Shown: piece after piece, positions 6,221 through 12,079 of the stretch
Layout of the letters: each line of letters starts with the position of its first letter
How positions within the stretch are numbered: position 1 is the first letter of the stretch
Source: Saccharofermentans sp.
GTDB lineage: Bacteria; Bacillota_A; Clostridia; Saccharofermentanales; Saccharofermentanaceae
Reading direction: 5' to 3'
Assembly: GCA_024692105.1 (NCBI GenBank)
Contig: JAILMZ010000134.1
Coordinates: forward strand, 1-12,079
Length of the DNA stretch: 12,079 nucleotides
The notes under the pieces: generated by a model
Database searches by the model: none
What the model saw: the letters and a program-made list of their open reading frames with translations, nothing else
Told to the model about the DNA's origin: nothing
Made by a program: the position numbers and the translations under genes

Positions 6221-7210
6221 ATGAGCGGTGAAGCGGGCATGAAGACCATATCGATCAATGATGTTGCACCTGTAAAGATAGGTCAGGCGCAGAACACGGA
6301 AGCCGGAACCGGTTGTACGGTATTTATCTGTCCCGAAGGCATGCGCGCGGGTCTTGATGTAAGAGGCGGCGGTCCCGCTTCGAGAGAGAGCCAGGTGCTT
6401 AGTCCTCTTGCTTCCGCACAGGTCATCCACGGCATCGTCCTTGCAGGCGGAAGTGCTTTCGGGCTTGGTGCCGCAGACGGCGTCATGAAGTATCTCGAAG
6501 AGAAGGGTATAGGTTTTGATGTCGGCGTTACGCACGTGCCGCTCGTGTCGCAGGCGGACCTTTTCGACCTGATGGTGGCAGACAGCAAGGTAAGGCCCGA
6601 TGCTGCGATGGGATACGAAGCTGCAAAGGCGGCAATGGAATCTCCAAACTATCAGGACGGCAACTTCGGTGCGGGCACAGGCTGTACGGTGGGCAAGATC
6701 GCCGGCATGGAGACCTGCATGAAGACCGGTATCGGAAGTTACGCGATTGAACTGGGCGGCCTTAAGGTCGGTGCCGTCGTCGCACTCAACGCTTTGGGCG
6801 ACGTATATGACTGGAAGACCGGAAGAAAGGTCGCAGGCCTTCTGAATGAAGACAAGACGGGCTTCAGGAGCACGGCAGATGTCCTTAATGAGAGCATAAA
6901 GGTCATTAAGAACAGGTTCACGGATAACACCACGCTTGCGGTACTCATTACCAATGCGAGATTCGAGAAGACTGCCCTGTGCAAGATCGCGGGTATGTGC
7001 CACGACGGTTATGCGAGATCGATAAGACCCGTGCATACCTCTTTCGACGGCGACAGTATATATGCCGTCTCTGCGGGTGAACTTGAAGCTGATCAGGAAG
7101 TTGTCGGCACGATCGCGGCAGACGTCATAAGCGAGGCGATAATAAGGGCCGTAACAAGTGCAAAGAGCGCTTACGGATGTCCTTCTGCTGAAGATCTCCG
7201 TTTCTCGTAA
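6221..7210 (+). CDS. P1-family peptidase (DmpA/BapA-like, S58)
   Basis: This 329-residue protein matches the P1 family of self-cleaving N-terminal-nucleophile aminopeptidases. Visible hallmarks: LAGGSAFGLGAADGV (74-88), GNFGAGTGCTVGK (147-159), the cleavage segment KTGIGSYAIE with the likely nucleophile S173 after Gly172, TTLAVLITNA (237-246) and RPVHTSFDGDSIYAVSAG (269-286). Known members remove N-terminal D- or beta-amino acids or act on small amides; specificity cannot be read here. Length is normal (about 320-380). A GGAGA at 6209-6213 with seven-base spacing supports the ATG at 6221 over a later one at 6239. It is divergent from the dipeptidase and CstA genes, suggesting a small peptide-use locus. 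Its last 40 bases overlap the convergent HAD gene. Confidence 0.9.
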   Translation: MSGEAGMKTISINDVAPVKIGQAQNTEAGTGCTVFICPEGMRAGLDVRGGGPASRESQVLSPLASAQVIHGIVLAGGSAFGLGAADGVMKYLEEKGIGFDVGVTHVPLVSQADLFDLMVADSKVRPDAAMGYEAAKAAMESPNYQDGNFGAGTGCTVGKIAGMETCMKTGIGSYAIELGGLKVGAVVALNALGDVYDWKTGRKVAGLLNEDKTGFRSTADVLNESIKVIKNRFTDNTTLAVLITNARFEKTALCKIAGMCHDGYARSIRPVHTSFDGDSIYAVSAGELEADQEVVGTIAADVISEAIIRAVTSAKSAYGCPSAEDLRFS

Positions 7211-7719
7211 GCCTGCTTTTTAAGTATCTGCTTTCTCTTTACTTCTTCTGCCTTGGCGATGATCTTGTCTTTCCAGTCATCGTCCTGGGCATCGAGCTGA
7301 TACGCGTCGAAACCGTATTCTCTGCCGTATGAGCAGATGACCGCCTCGTCGTCTATGTGAAGCGATATCCTGTACTTGTTCGGAACCTTCTGCGGCAGTA
7401 TCTGCGAGTGTCCCTGCTGGACTTCCTTAAGGTGCCTGGTGCCGTTGACGATGCCGTCGAACTTTACTCCGTAATGACGGAAGAGACCTTTGATATAACG
7501 GTCGGAACGGAAAGATGACGTATAGACCCAAACCTCGTAGCCCATCTTCTGCAGGGTGTTGATGAGGTCGGGCGTACCGAGCCTGAGCCGCTCCTTGTAG
7601 ATGTTCCTCAGGGGGAAGGGAAGCTCGGGCTCTATCTTATGCGTCTTCGGGTTCACGAAAAGGACTTCGTCCAGATCGAATGATACCCGCATCTTTTCTG
7701 GTTCACTTTTTGCCGGCAC
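7171..7719 (-). CDS. Stand-alone HAD-superfamily protein, paralogue of the next gene upstream
   Basis: This 182-residue protein is a compact HAD-like domain. Motif I is FDLDEVLF with D15 and D17, motif II is WVYTSSF (T67/S68), and the acidic motif IV is LHIDDEA (D123, D124), so all main catalytic positions appear intact. The C-terminal 30 residues are rich in Lys, Arg and Glu and probably helical. Over about 150 residues it aligns with the HAD half of the neighbouring ParB-HAD protein, sharing LDEV, RLG.P, the GY..WVY block, DGIV and the LHID block. Its start overlaps the end of that gene by 17 bases, so the two are translated together. Its end overlaps the peptidase gene by 40 bases. An internal Met at residue 10 is an alternative start that would leave the overlap. 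Substrate unknown. Confidence 0.8.
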   Translation of the reverse strand: MPAKSEPEKMRVSFDLDEVLFVNPKTHKIEPELPFPLRNIYKERLRLGTPDLINTLQKMGYEVWVYTSSFRSDRYIKGLFRHYGVKFDGIVNGTRHLKEVQQGHSQILPQKVPNKYRISLHIDDEAVICSYGREYGFDAYQLDAQDDDWKDKIIAKAEEVKRKQILKKQAYEKRRSSAEGHP

Positions 7720-8602
7720 GCTTTTCGATCTCCTCTACGATGGCGATGGCCTTCTTGGACCATTCCTCTCCGGTGGCATCAATGGTGTATTCTTCGAATT
7801 CCTTGGTGGTGTTCGTCTCGAGGATCGAGTCGTTATCGATGTGGAGAGTCATCTGGTATTTGTTGTTGATGAGTTCCTTCATGCGCGCTTCGCTCTCGGA
7901 GTGGATCTTATTGAGCTTGCTGACGCCGGTGACGATACCGTCGACATGGACGGAATAAGCCTTGAAGAATTTCCTGATATCGTCTATGGAATAAAAGTCC
8001 GCAGCGTATACCCAGATGTCATAACCATGCTTGGAAAGGTAGTAGAAAAGGGCAGGTATGCCGAGCCTGATCCTCTGCTTGAACCTGAGACTCAAAGGGA
8101 AGGTGAATGCCTTTTTCTCGAGATATTTGTAATCCGGATCCCTGAATATGACTTCATCAAGGTCTATCGCGACGCGCTTGTCGTGCTGTGACTTCTCGAG
8201 GATGGTCTTGATGTCGGATTCGGTCGCACAGTTGATTATCTTTATCGGAACTCTCTTGATCTGACAGTGCATGGCTGCAACCCATCTGTGATGTCCGTTC
8301 AGGAGCAGATATCCGTGCGGGCGGAGCTTCTCTACCATGAGGGGTTCATCGAAAGGGTCCCTTTCCATCCTGAGTGCTTCGCGGAACTTGGTCTCATATT
8401 CGCTTATGATGCGGTAGCTGGGCCCCACCGACTCTATCGAGAATTCGTCTTCGGCATTGGCATGCAGATTGGAGCAGGCCGTCTTCTTGATGAGAAGTCT
8501 CTCCGGAAGGCTCGCGTGAACGGGTATCGAGACACCCTTCTGCTTCTCAATGTCATTTGCGATGAATTCAGCAAGTTGAGTTCTGGCCATGGTATGAAGC
8601 AT
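7703..8602 (-). CDS. ParB/sulfiredoxin-like domain fused to a HAD-like domain
   Basis: This 299-residue protein has two domains. Residues about 60-125 look like the ParB/Srx fold: a VEKLRPHGYLLLNGHHRWVAA segment (90-110) with the GHHRW core (103-107), then VPIKIIN (118-124). In related proteins this fold binds CTP or ATP, or acts as a serine kinase (SbnI/SerK). Residues about 142-295 are a HAD-like domain with motif I AIDLDEVIF (D147, D149). Motif II is WVYAADF, where the usual Thr/Ser is Ala200, and motif IV is HIDNDS (D256, N257), so phosphatase activity may be weakened or altered. No helix-turn-helix is seen, arguing against chromosome partitioning. The ATG at 8602 has its AAAGG directly adjacent; the ATG four codons later (8590) may be the real start. 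Function unknown. Confidence 0.75.
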   Translation of the reverse strand: MLHTMARTQLAEFIANDIEKQKGVSIPVHASLPERLLIKKTACSNLHANAEDEFSIESVGPSYRIISEYETKFREALRMERDPFDEPLMVEKLRPHGYLLLNGHHRWVAAMHCQIKRVPIKIINCATESDIKTILEKSQHDKRVAIDLDEVIFRDPDYKYLEKKAFTFPLSLRFKQRIRLGIPALFYYLSKHGYDIWVYAADFYSIDDIRKFFKAYSVHVDGIVTGVSKLNKIHSESEARMKELINNKYQMTLHIDNDSILETNTTKEFEEYTIDATGEEWSKKAIAIVEEIEKRAGKK

Positions 8603-8622
8603 CCTTTCGCCGTTATAACTGC

Positions 8623-8628
8623 ATTATA
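8623..8628 (-). promoter_or_regulatory. Candidate -10 box for the ParB-HAD/HAD operon
   Basis: The minus strand reads CTGTATAATGC, a perfect TATAAT at 8628-8623, predicting a start near 8616, shortly before either possible start codon (8602 or 8590). The -35 position (GTAATC at 8651-8646) is poor. A short leader of this kind would leave little room for regulation in the untranslated region. Confidence 0.4.
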
Positions 8629-8707
8629 CAGCATAAGGTTTTTGTGATTACGGCTATGTATTATCTGTTTGCAACTTATGTGTAAATGAACGGCAAAGAT
8701 ATGCCTG

Positions 8708-8739
8708 AAGGGCTTGTTTTATTATGCTTTTAAGGGCTT
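8708..8739. repeat. Direct repeat AAGGGCTT, 24 bases apart, upstream of the cyclase operon promoter
   Basis: AAGGGCTT occurs at 8708-8715 and again at 8732-8739. The second copy ends six bases before the TTGACA of the downstream promoter. Direct repeats spaced slightly over two helical turns just upstream of a -35 box are a common layout for activator or response-regulator sites, but the promoter here already looks strong. The 240-base divergent gap (8603-8843) otherwise holds the two promoters and no gene I can see. Confidence 0.35.
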
Positions 8740-8744
8740 AATAA

Positions 8745-8773
8745 TTGACAAAGCAATGGAATGAAAATACAAT
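8745..8773 (+). promoter_or_regulatory. Strong sigma-A promoter of the cNMP-receptor/cyclase operon
   Basis: TTGACA (8745-8750) is a perfect -35 box, followed after exactly 17 bases by TACAAT (8768-8773), a 5-of-6 match to the -10 box. Transcription would start near 8780, leaving a leader of about 64 bases before the ATG at 8844. This is the best promoter in the window and suggests high basal expression. Confidence 0.8.
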
Positions 8774-8843
8774 CGTGTATATATAAATGTAAAACACTTT
8801 TGATGCTTTTATCTACATTCCGAGACACAGAAAAGGGCACAGT

Positions 8844-9746
8844 ATGAGTACTATCGAGAAGACATTTGCAAACGGCGAGATCATCATCAAAGAAGGCGAT
8901 ATCGGCAACAGCTTCTTCCAGCTTCTGGAAGGCAAAGCGCAGGTTTTCCTGAACTACGGCGCGACAGATCAGATCAAACTTACGGATCTGGTCCCGGGTA
9001 AGTATTTCGGTGAGATGGCCGTTATCGAGACATATCCCCGCAGCTCCACGGTAGTTGCTGAAGGCAGCGCCAAGGTCATCGAGATCGCTGCAGACGAGCT
9101 CAAGGAATACTTCGAGCAGTATCCCGAGAAGATCATCGACATCATGATGTGCCTCGGCACCAGACTTAAGGAACTGACGGCAGATTATGATGAAGCTAAG
9201 CAGGTCCTCGCAGGCCTTAAGGATCCTTCGGCTGACAAGTCATCATTTGCAGCTGCGATCGCCAAGCATCTTAACTGGTTCAAGTCGGGCAAGAGGGCTG
9301 TCGATAAGCCGAGCGCAGAAGCACTCCGCGAAGCTGCCGAGAAGATCTCCGGCCAGAGCGACAAGAGCATCGAGGCATACAGTAAGGGCACGGTCATCTT
9401 CAAGCAGGGTGAGACAGGCAAGTGCATGTACATGCTCCGCGGCGGCAACGTCGGCATCTATACCGGCTACGGCACTGCAGATCAGGTCAAGCTCACAGAG
9501 CTGTTCCCCGCGGCTTGCTTCGGCGAGATGGGCATGATCTCCGATGATGCAAGAAGCGCTACGGCAGTATCCGAGTCTGATGACACATATGTTGAGATCA
9601 TCCGTCCCGATGACCTTGCAGAACTCTTCAAGACATCACCGGTCAAGATCGAGATGATCTTAAGACACCTGTCATACCGTCTGAGAAGCCTTACATATGA
9701 TTACTTCAATACATGTAAGGAAATCTCTGATTCAGCAGGCGCATGA
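8844..9746 (+). CDS. Tandem cyclic-nucleotide-binding (CNB) domain protein without an output domain
   Basis: This 300-residue protein carries two CNB domains, at about 5-115 and 178-288. Each has the phosphate-binding cassette: FGEMAVIETYPRSSTV (55-70, with E57 and R66) closely fits the cAMP-binding consensus, and FGEMGMISDDARSATAV (226-242, with E228 and R237) keeps the key Glu and Arg. The halves are clearly duplicates: NYGATDQIKLTDLVPG and GYGTADQVKLTELFPA precede the two cassettes. A 60-residue Lys/Ala-rich linker joins them. There is no helix-turn-helix, kinase or membrane segment, so it is not a CRP-type regulator; the layout recalls the regulatory subunit of protein kinase A. It probably acts by binding a partner. 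A GGG-containing site lies six bases before the ATG. The stop overlaps the cyclase start by four bases. Confidence 0.9.
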   Translation: MSTIEKTFANGEIIIKEGDIGNSFFQLLEGKAQVFLNYGATDQIKLTDLVPGKYFGEMAVIETYPRSSTVVAEGSAKVIEIAADELKEYFEQYPEKIIDIMMCLGTRLKELTADYDEAKQVLAGLKDPSADKSSFAAAIAKHLNWFKSGKRAVDKPSAEALREAAEKISGQSDKSIEAYSKGTVIFKQGETGKCMYMLRGGNVGIYTGYGTADQVKLTELFPAACFGEMGMISDDARSATAVSESDDTYVEIIRPDDLAELFKTSPVKIEMILRHLSYRLRSLTYDYFNTCKEISDSAGA

Positions 9747-11038
9747 TCAGTCCTGAACAGGCACAATACTTCTTTACCAATACCGAAGATTCAGTCTGCA
9801 TAATCTCGTCGTCGGGTGAGGTACTCTATGCCAACCCGGCGGCGCAGAAGCTTTTTGAGATACCCGCGGATGCCAGCCTGAAGATCTGGAAGGCTGTTCC
9901 CTTTGTCGAGGGCAACGACGACCTCATCCAGCTCTTCATCGATTCGGTCACCAACAAGGTCGACACGCATGAGGCGATCGTCGATTATGTGAACAACGAA
10001 GGCATCGTAAGCAACCTTCATGTAAGGATGACCTGCTACAACAACGACCAGGTCGTGTATCTCGTAGTCATCACGAATCTTACCCAGCTGTTCAAAGTCA
10101 ATTCGGCACTTGTCAGGTATACATCCCCTGACATTGCCGATTATGCACTTACGACGGCAGAAGGGCAGAAGAGCGGCGGCCAGACCAAGAACGTCACCAT
10201 ACTGATGAGTGACCTGAGAGGATTCACCGCGCTGAGTTCCAAGCTGACTGCAGAAGAGCTCATTAAGATGCTGAACAGGTATTTCGAAGCGATGGTGGTG
10301 TGCATACAGAAGTATCACGGCACCGTCATCGAGTTCCTGGGAGACGGGATATTTACGGTTTTCGGTGCGCCGAAGGATCTTGAGGACCATGCGTCGTGTG
10401 CGGTCAACTGTGCCGTCGAGATGCAGAAGGCGATGCCTGCGGTCAACGAGTGGAACAAGGCTAACGGCTACCCCGAACTCCAGATGGGCATCGGCATCAA
10501 TACGGGCGATGTCGTTGTCGGCAACATAGGCTCCGAGAAGAAGATGAAATACGGCTGCATGGGTTCGGCGGTCAACATTACGGGCCGCCTCGAGAGCCTT
10601 ACGGTCGGAGGCCAGATCTTCATTACGGAGAATACGGCGCGCAGACTCACCGAGAAGCTTACCGTCATTACCGAAGGAGCATTCCTGCCCAAGGGCGCGC
10701 CCGAGGAACTCAGATATTATGAGATCGAAGGCATCGGCGATAACCTGACGGGCGTAGCGGGCAGCAGGAATATCGAGTGGAAAGAACAGTCCTGCGATAA
10801 CGAATACAGATTCTATGTCCTCGAAGAGAAGAAGGTCGGGGCGACCGGTTATACCGGTAAGATCACCAGGCTGTCGGCTGACGGGAGATATGCAGTTCTC
10901 GAGGTCGAGCCCGAACTTGCTGAGAGGCAGAACATAATGCTGCGTCAGGATGACGAATGCATATACGCGAAGGTCATAAGGAAGGAAGATCCGGGATATG
11001 TTATCTGCTTTACTTCCATGACGCAGAACGTCGGGTGA
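9743..11038 (+). CDS. PAS-class III nucleotide cyclase with C-terminal beta-rich (PilZ-like) region
   Basis: This 431-residue cytosolic protein has a PAS-like domain at about 5-115 (IISSSGEVLYANPAAQKLF). A class III adenylate/guanylate cyclase domain follows at about 148-330. Metal-binding aspartates are D157 in LMSDLRGFT and D201 in FLGDGIF; the transition-state pair is N278 and R282 in VNITGRLE. The purine-selecting region reads KKMKYGCMGSAVN: a lysine is present (K267), but the residue after Tyr, normally Asp or Thr in adenylate and Cys in guanylate cyclases, is Gly271. The product, cAMP or cGMP, therefore cannot be assigned. Residues about 355-431 (GKITRLSADGRY, VICFTSM) are beta-rich and recall PilZ, without a clear RxxxR motif. 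It starts in an ATGA overlap with the CNB gene, so receptor and producer are co-translated. Confidence 0.9.
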   Translation: MISPEQAQYFFTNTEDSVCIISSSGEVLYANPAAQKLFEIPADASLKIWKAVPFVEGNDDLIQLFIDSVTNKVDTHEAIVDYVNNEGIVSNLHVRMTCYNNDQVVYLVVITNLTQLFKVNSALVRYTSPDIADYALTTAEGQKSGGQTKNVTILMSDLRGFTALSSKLTAEELIKMLNRYFEAMVVCIQKYHGTVIEFLGDGIFTVFGAPKDLEDHASCAVNCAVEMQKAMPAVNEWNKANGYPELQMGIGINTGDVVVGNIGSEKKMKYGCMGSAVNITGRLESLTVGGQIFITENTARRLTEKLTVITEGAFLPKGAPEELRYYEIEGIGDNLTGVAGSRNIEWKEQSCDNEYRFYVLEEKKVGATGYTGKITRLSADGRYAVLEVEPELAERQNIMLRQDDECIYAKVIRKEDPGYVICFTSMTQNVG

Positions 11039-11067
11039 GGTATTTGGCGGCGAGGTCAGGTTCGGCG

Positions 11068-11187
11068 GGCGTGTGACAGGAATGTGAGTTCAGAGGGCTG
11101 TTTTAATCACAAAAAACTCACAATGGCCAAAAAATGCAGAATTTGTGACTGAATGGCGCCTTGATAGTCACATTTTACTCACACGCC
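11068..11187. repeat. Symmetric array of seven TGTGA half-sites
   Basis: In the 230-base convergent gap between the cyclase and the next gene, TGTGA or its complement TCACA occurs seven times: TGTGA at 11072, 11083 and 11144; TCACA at 11107, 11118, 11168 and 11179. Three pairs are direct repeats with exactly six bases between them (11-base period): 11072/11083, 11107/11118 and 11168/11179. The outer edges form a perfect 9-bp inverted repeat, GGCGTGTGA (11068-11076) and TCACACGCC (11179-11187). TGTGAGTT (11083-11090) is also perfectly complementary to AACTCACA (11115-11122). No open frame is supported here. It could be a multi-site operator, a small MITE-like element or a structured 3' region. 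Confidence 0.7.
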
Positions 11188-11213
11188 GGAAAGAGGGTTA
11201 TCAAAGCAAGAAT

Positions 11214-11245
11214 AAAGGCTGTCTCAGGAAGATGAGGCAGCCTTT
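11214..11245. terminator. Bidirectional terminator between convergent operons
   Basis: AAAGGCTG (11214-11221) and CAGCCTTT (11238-11245) form a perfect 8-bp stem, extended by CTC/GAG after a one-base mismatch, with an eight-base loop. A-rich flank and T-rich flank occur on both sides (AATAAAGG before; CCTTTGCAATAGCGTTTTTG after), so it can serve the plus-strand cyclase operon and the minus-strand ATPase-like gene ending at 11269. Confidence 0.8.
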
Positions 11246-11268
11246 GCAATAGCGTTTTTGAATGTGGA

Positions 11269-11892
11269 TCAGCCGAAAGCCTTATATATAACGACCTCGA
11301 CATCGGAATTAACGATGTTGACCTTGACTTCGTCTGCGAGGTTGGCAACGATGGAGCGCTCGAGCTCGTCCTGAGCCTCCTGCTTTGCGTCGAGATCGGC
11401 GATGCTCGTGTTGATGCCGGTCACATAGCCGGACATCGACCAGGAATAAGCTTCGGATCCGCCGTAGTGTGAGCCGACCTGGCTTCCGAGAGCGATGAGA
11501 CCCAACGCCTGATCAGCCATGACCCTTGTCTCGGGATCGTCGGGGAGAGTTGCCACTGCGATCATCTCGCGGATCTTGCCGATGATGCCCTTGGCTGCGG
11601 CATTCTTGCCGGAAGAGGAGACTGCGAGAAGTTCGCTCCTGGTCTTAAGATCCATGGGAACCTCGGCCTTGAGGTGTATCTCGACGTTCCTGTCTTCTGC
11701 TTCCATCCAGAAATCGCCCTGAAGGTCACCTTCGAAGGGGCGGATGAGTTCTATGAGCTCTTCCGAGAGCAGACGGAGGCGGAGTGCGGACTTACCGTCG
11801 AGACCGCAGAAAGCGCCGGCCTTCTCCGTGAGTTCCAAAGCCTTGTCTCTTCCTTCTCCGGTAGAAATAATCTTTACTGTCTCTGTCTTCAT
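11269..11892 (-). CDS. RsbW-like (degenerate GHKL ATPase) protein of unknown function
   Basis: This 207-residue soluble protein resembles anti-sigma kinases of the RsbW/SpoIIAB type at its N-terminus: KALELTEKAGAFCGLDGKSALRLRLLSEELIELI (17-50) has the spacing of helix 1 and the N-box helix. The Asn needed for magnesium is not where expected (EELIELI instead of EExxxNI), and no convincing DxG or glycine-rich ATP lid is seen later. The middle and C-terminal half (about 80-207) is acidic with no recognised motif. It may be a non-catalytic binding partner in a partner-switching pathway, consistent with the phosphatase and STAS genes elsewhere in the window, but this is a weak inference. It follows the partial gene upstream by 12 bases, so they share a transcript. 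AAAGAGA before the ATG is a weak ribosome site. Confidence 0.6.
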   Translation of the reverse strand: MKTETVKIISTGEGRDKALELTEKAGAFCGLDGKSALRLRLLSEELIELIRPFEGDLQGDFWMEAEDRNVEIHLKAEVPMDLKTRSELLAVSSSGKNAAAKGIIGKIREMIAVATLPDDPETRVMADQALGLIALGSQVGSHYGGSEAYSWSMSGYVTGINTSIADLDAKQEAQDELERSIVANLADEVKVNIVNSDVEVVIYKAFG

Positions 11893-11904
11893 CCAGATAT
11901 CTCT

Positions 11905-12079
11905 TTATACCTTGTTGATGGGGAGCTTCTTATAAGCTCTGCCCTTCTTGATCTTCTTTACTTCTTCCTTGGTAAGGTTCCTGGCAACGCATATGTCTTC
12001 GCCTGAATTCAGATCCTTAACATGGAACTCATAGCTGTTGTCGACCTTCATGATGCCCTTGGGCTTTTCCGCAAGGATA
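11905..12079 (-). CDS. C-terminal end of an unidentified gene (cut by window edge)
   Basis: On the minus strand an open frame of 57 codons enters from the right edge and stops at 11905-11907. The visible protein end contains MKVDNSYEFHVKDLNSGED and a basic tail, EEVKKIKKGRAYKKLPINKV. It is too short to identify. Its use of the same codons as its neighbours and its stop 12 bases before the ATPase-like gene suggest a real gene in the same operon. Confidence 0.55.
   Translation of the reverse strand, partial: ILAEKPKGIMKVDNSYEFHVKDLNSGEDICVARNLTKEEVKKIKKGRAYKKLPINKV

Noticed and set aside
6173..7036. 287-codon open frame on the minus strand across the P1 peptidase gene
   Set aside because: It is antisense to a gene with clear family motifs, gives a Cys/His/Arg-rich protein with no recognisable domain, and has no ribosome site.
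7601..8191. 196-codon open frame on the plus strand across the HAD pair
   Set aside because: It is antisense to two well-supported HAD-like genes and its protein shows no domain; the length is a by-product of codon composition.
7703..8602. ParB chromosome or plasmid partitioning protein
   Set aside because: There is a ParB-like motif but no helix-turn-helix domain, no ParA partner and no parS-like sites in the window.
9791..10390. 199-codon open frame on the minus strand inside the cyclase gene
   Set aside because: It is the shadow of the PAS-cyclase coding sequence, with no promoter or ribosome site.
11068..11187. CRISPR array
   Set aside because: The repeated unit is only five bases in both orientations, with no long identical repeats or uniform spacers, and there are no cas genes.
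11068..11187. Standard CRP operator (TGTGA-N6-TCACA)
   Set aside because: No pair has the inverted orientation with six-base spacing; the six-base gaps all separate direct repeats.

Overview
The window looks like part of a Clostridia-type (Firmicutes) chromosome of moderate GC. Evidence: AGGAGG-type ribosome binding sites, sigma-A-like promoters, a SpoIIE/STAS partner-switching module, a short-form CstA carbon-starvation transporter, and a cyclic-nucleotide signalling operon of the kind seen in gut or rumen clostridia. The genus cannot be called from this stretch. Bases 1-860 are visibly richer in A+T than the rest and look horizontally acquired.

Layout. 1-497 (minus): start of an FAD-dependent oxidoreductase of the type found in surface-polysaccharide clusters, cut by the window edge. 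491-about 800 (minus): remnant of the left end of an IS110-family element, with the first codons of its DEDD transposase behind a perfect AGGAGG and an upstream structured non-coding segment that I interpret as a candidate bridge RNA. The oxidoreductase start codon overlaps the end of the broken transposase frame. 800-883: two hairpins, probably terminators of the next operon. 908-3213 (minus): membrane-anchored SpoIIE/PP2C phosphatase fused to an RsbW-like ATPase, followed by its STAS-domain target. 3420-3974 (plus): flavodoxin-fold NAD(P)H oxidoreductase. 3969-6138 (minus): VanX-type D-Ala-D-Ala dipeptidase and a CstA-family transporter. 6221-7210 (plus): P1-family (DmpA-like) peptidase. 7171-8602 (minus): two tandem, overlapping HAD-like paralogues, the upstream one carrying an N-terminal ParB/sulfiredoxin-like domain. 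8745-11038 (plus): a strong promoter, a tandem cyclic-nucleotide-binding protein and a PAS-class III nucleotide cyclase with a 4-base overlap. 11068-11187: a symmetric array of TGTGA half-sites. 11214-11245: bidirectional terminator. 11269-end (minus): a degenerate RsbW-like ATPase protein and the end of an unidentified gene.

How the genes may work together. Two signalling blocks dominate: a phosphatase/kinase/STAS switch, and a cyclase plus a cNMP receptor with no DNA-binding domain. Between them sits a peptide-use group (dipeptidase, CstA transporter, P1 peptidase). The parts that look least described are the bridge-RNA-bearing IS110 remnant that appears to supply expression signals to the oxidoreductase, the ParB-HAD/HAD pair, and the TGTGA array behind the cyclase. 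All functional links are inferred from gene order and motifs.
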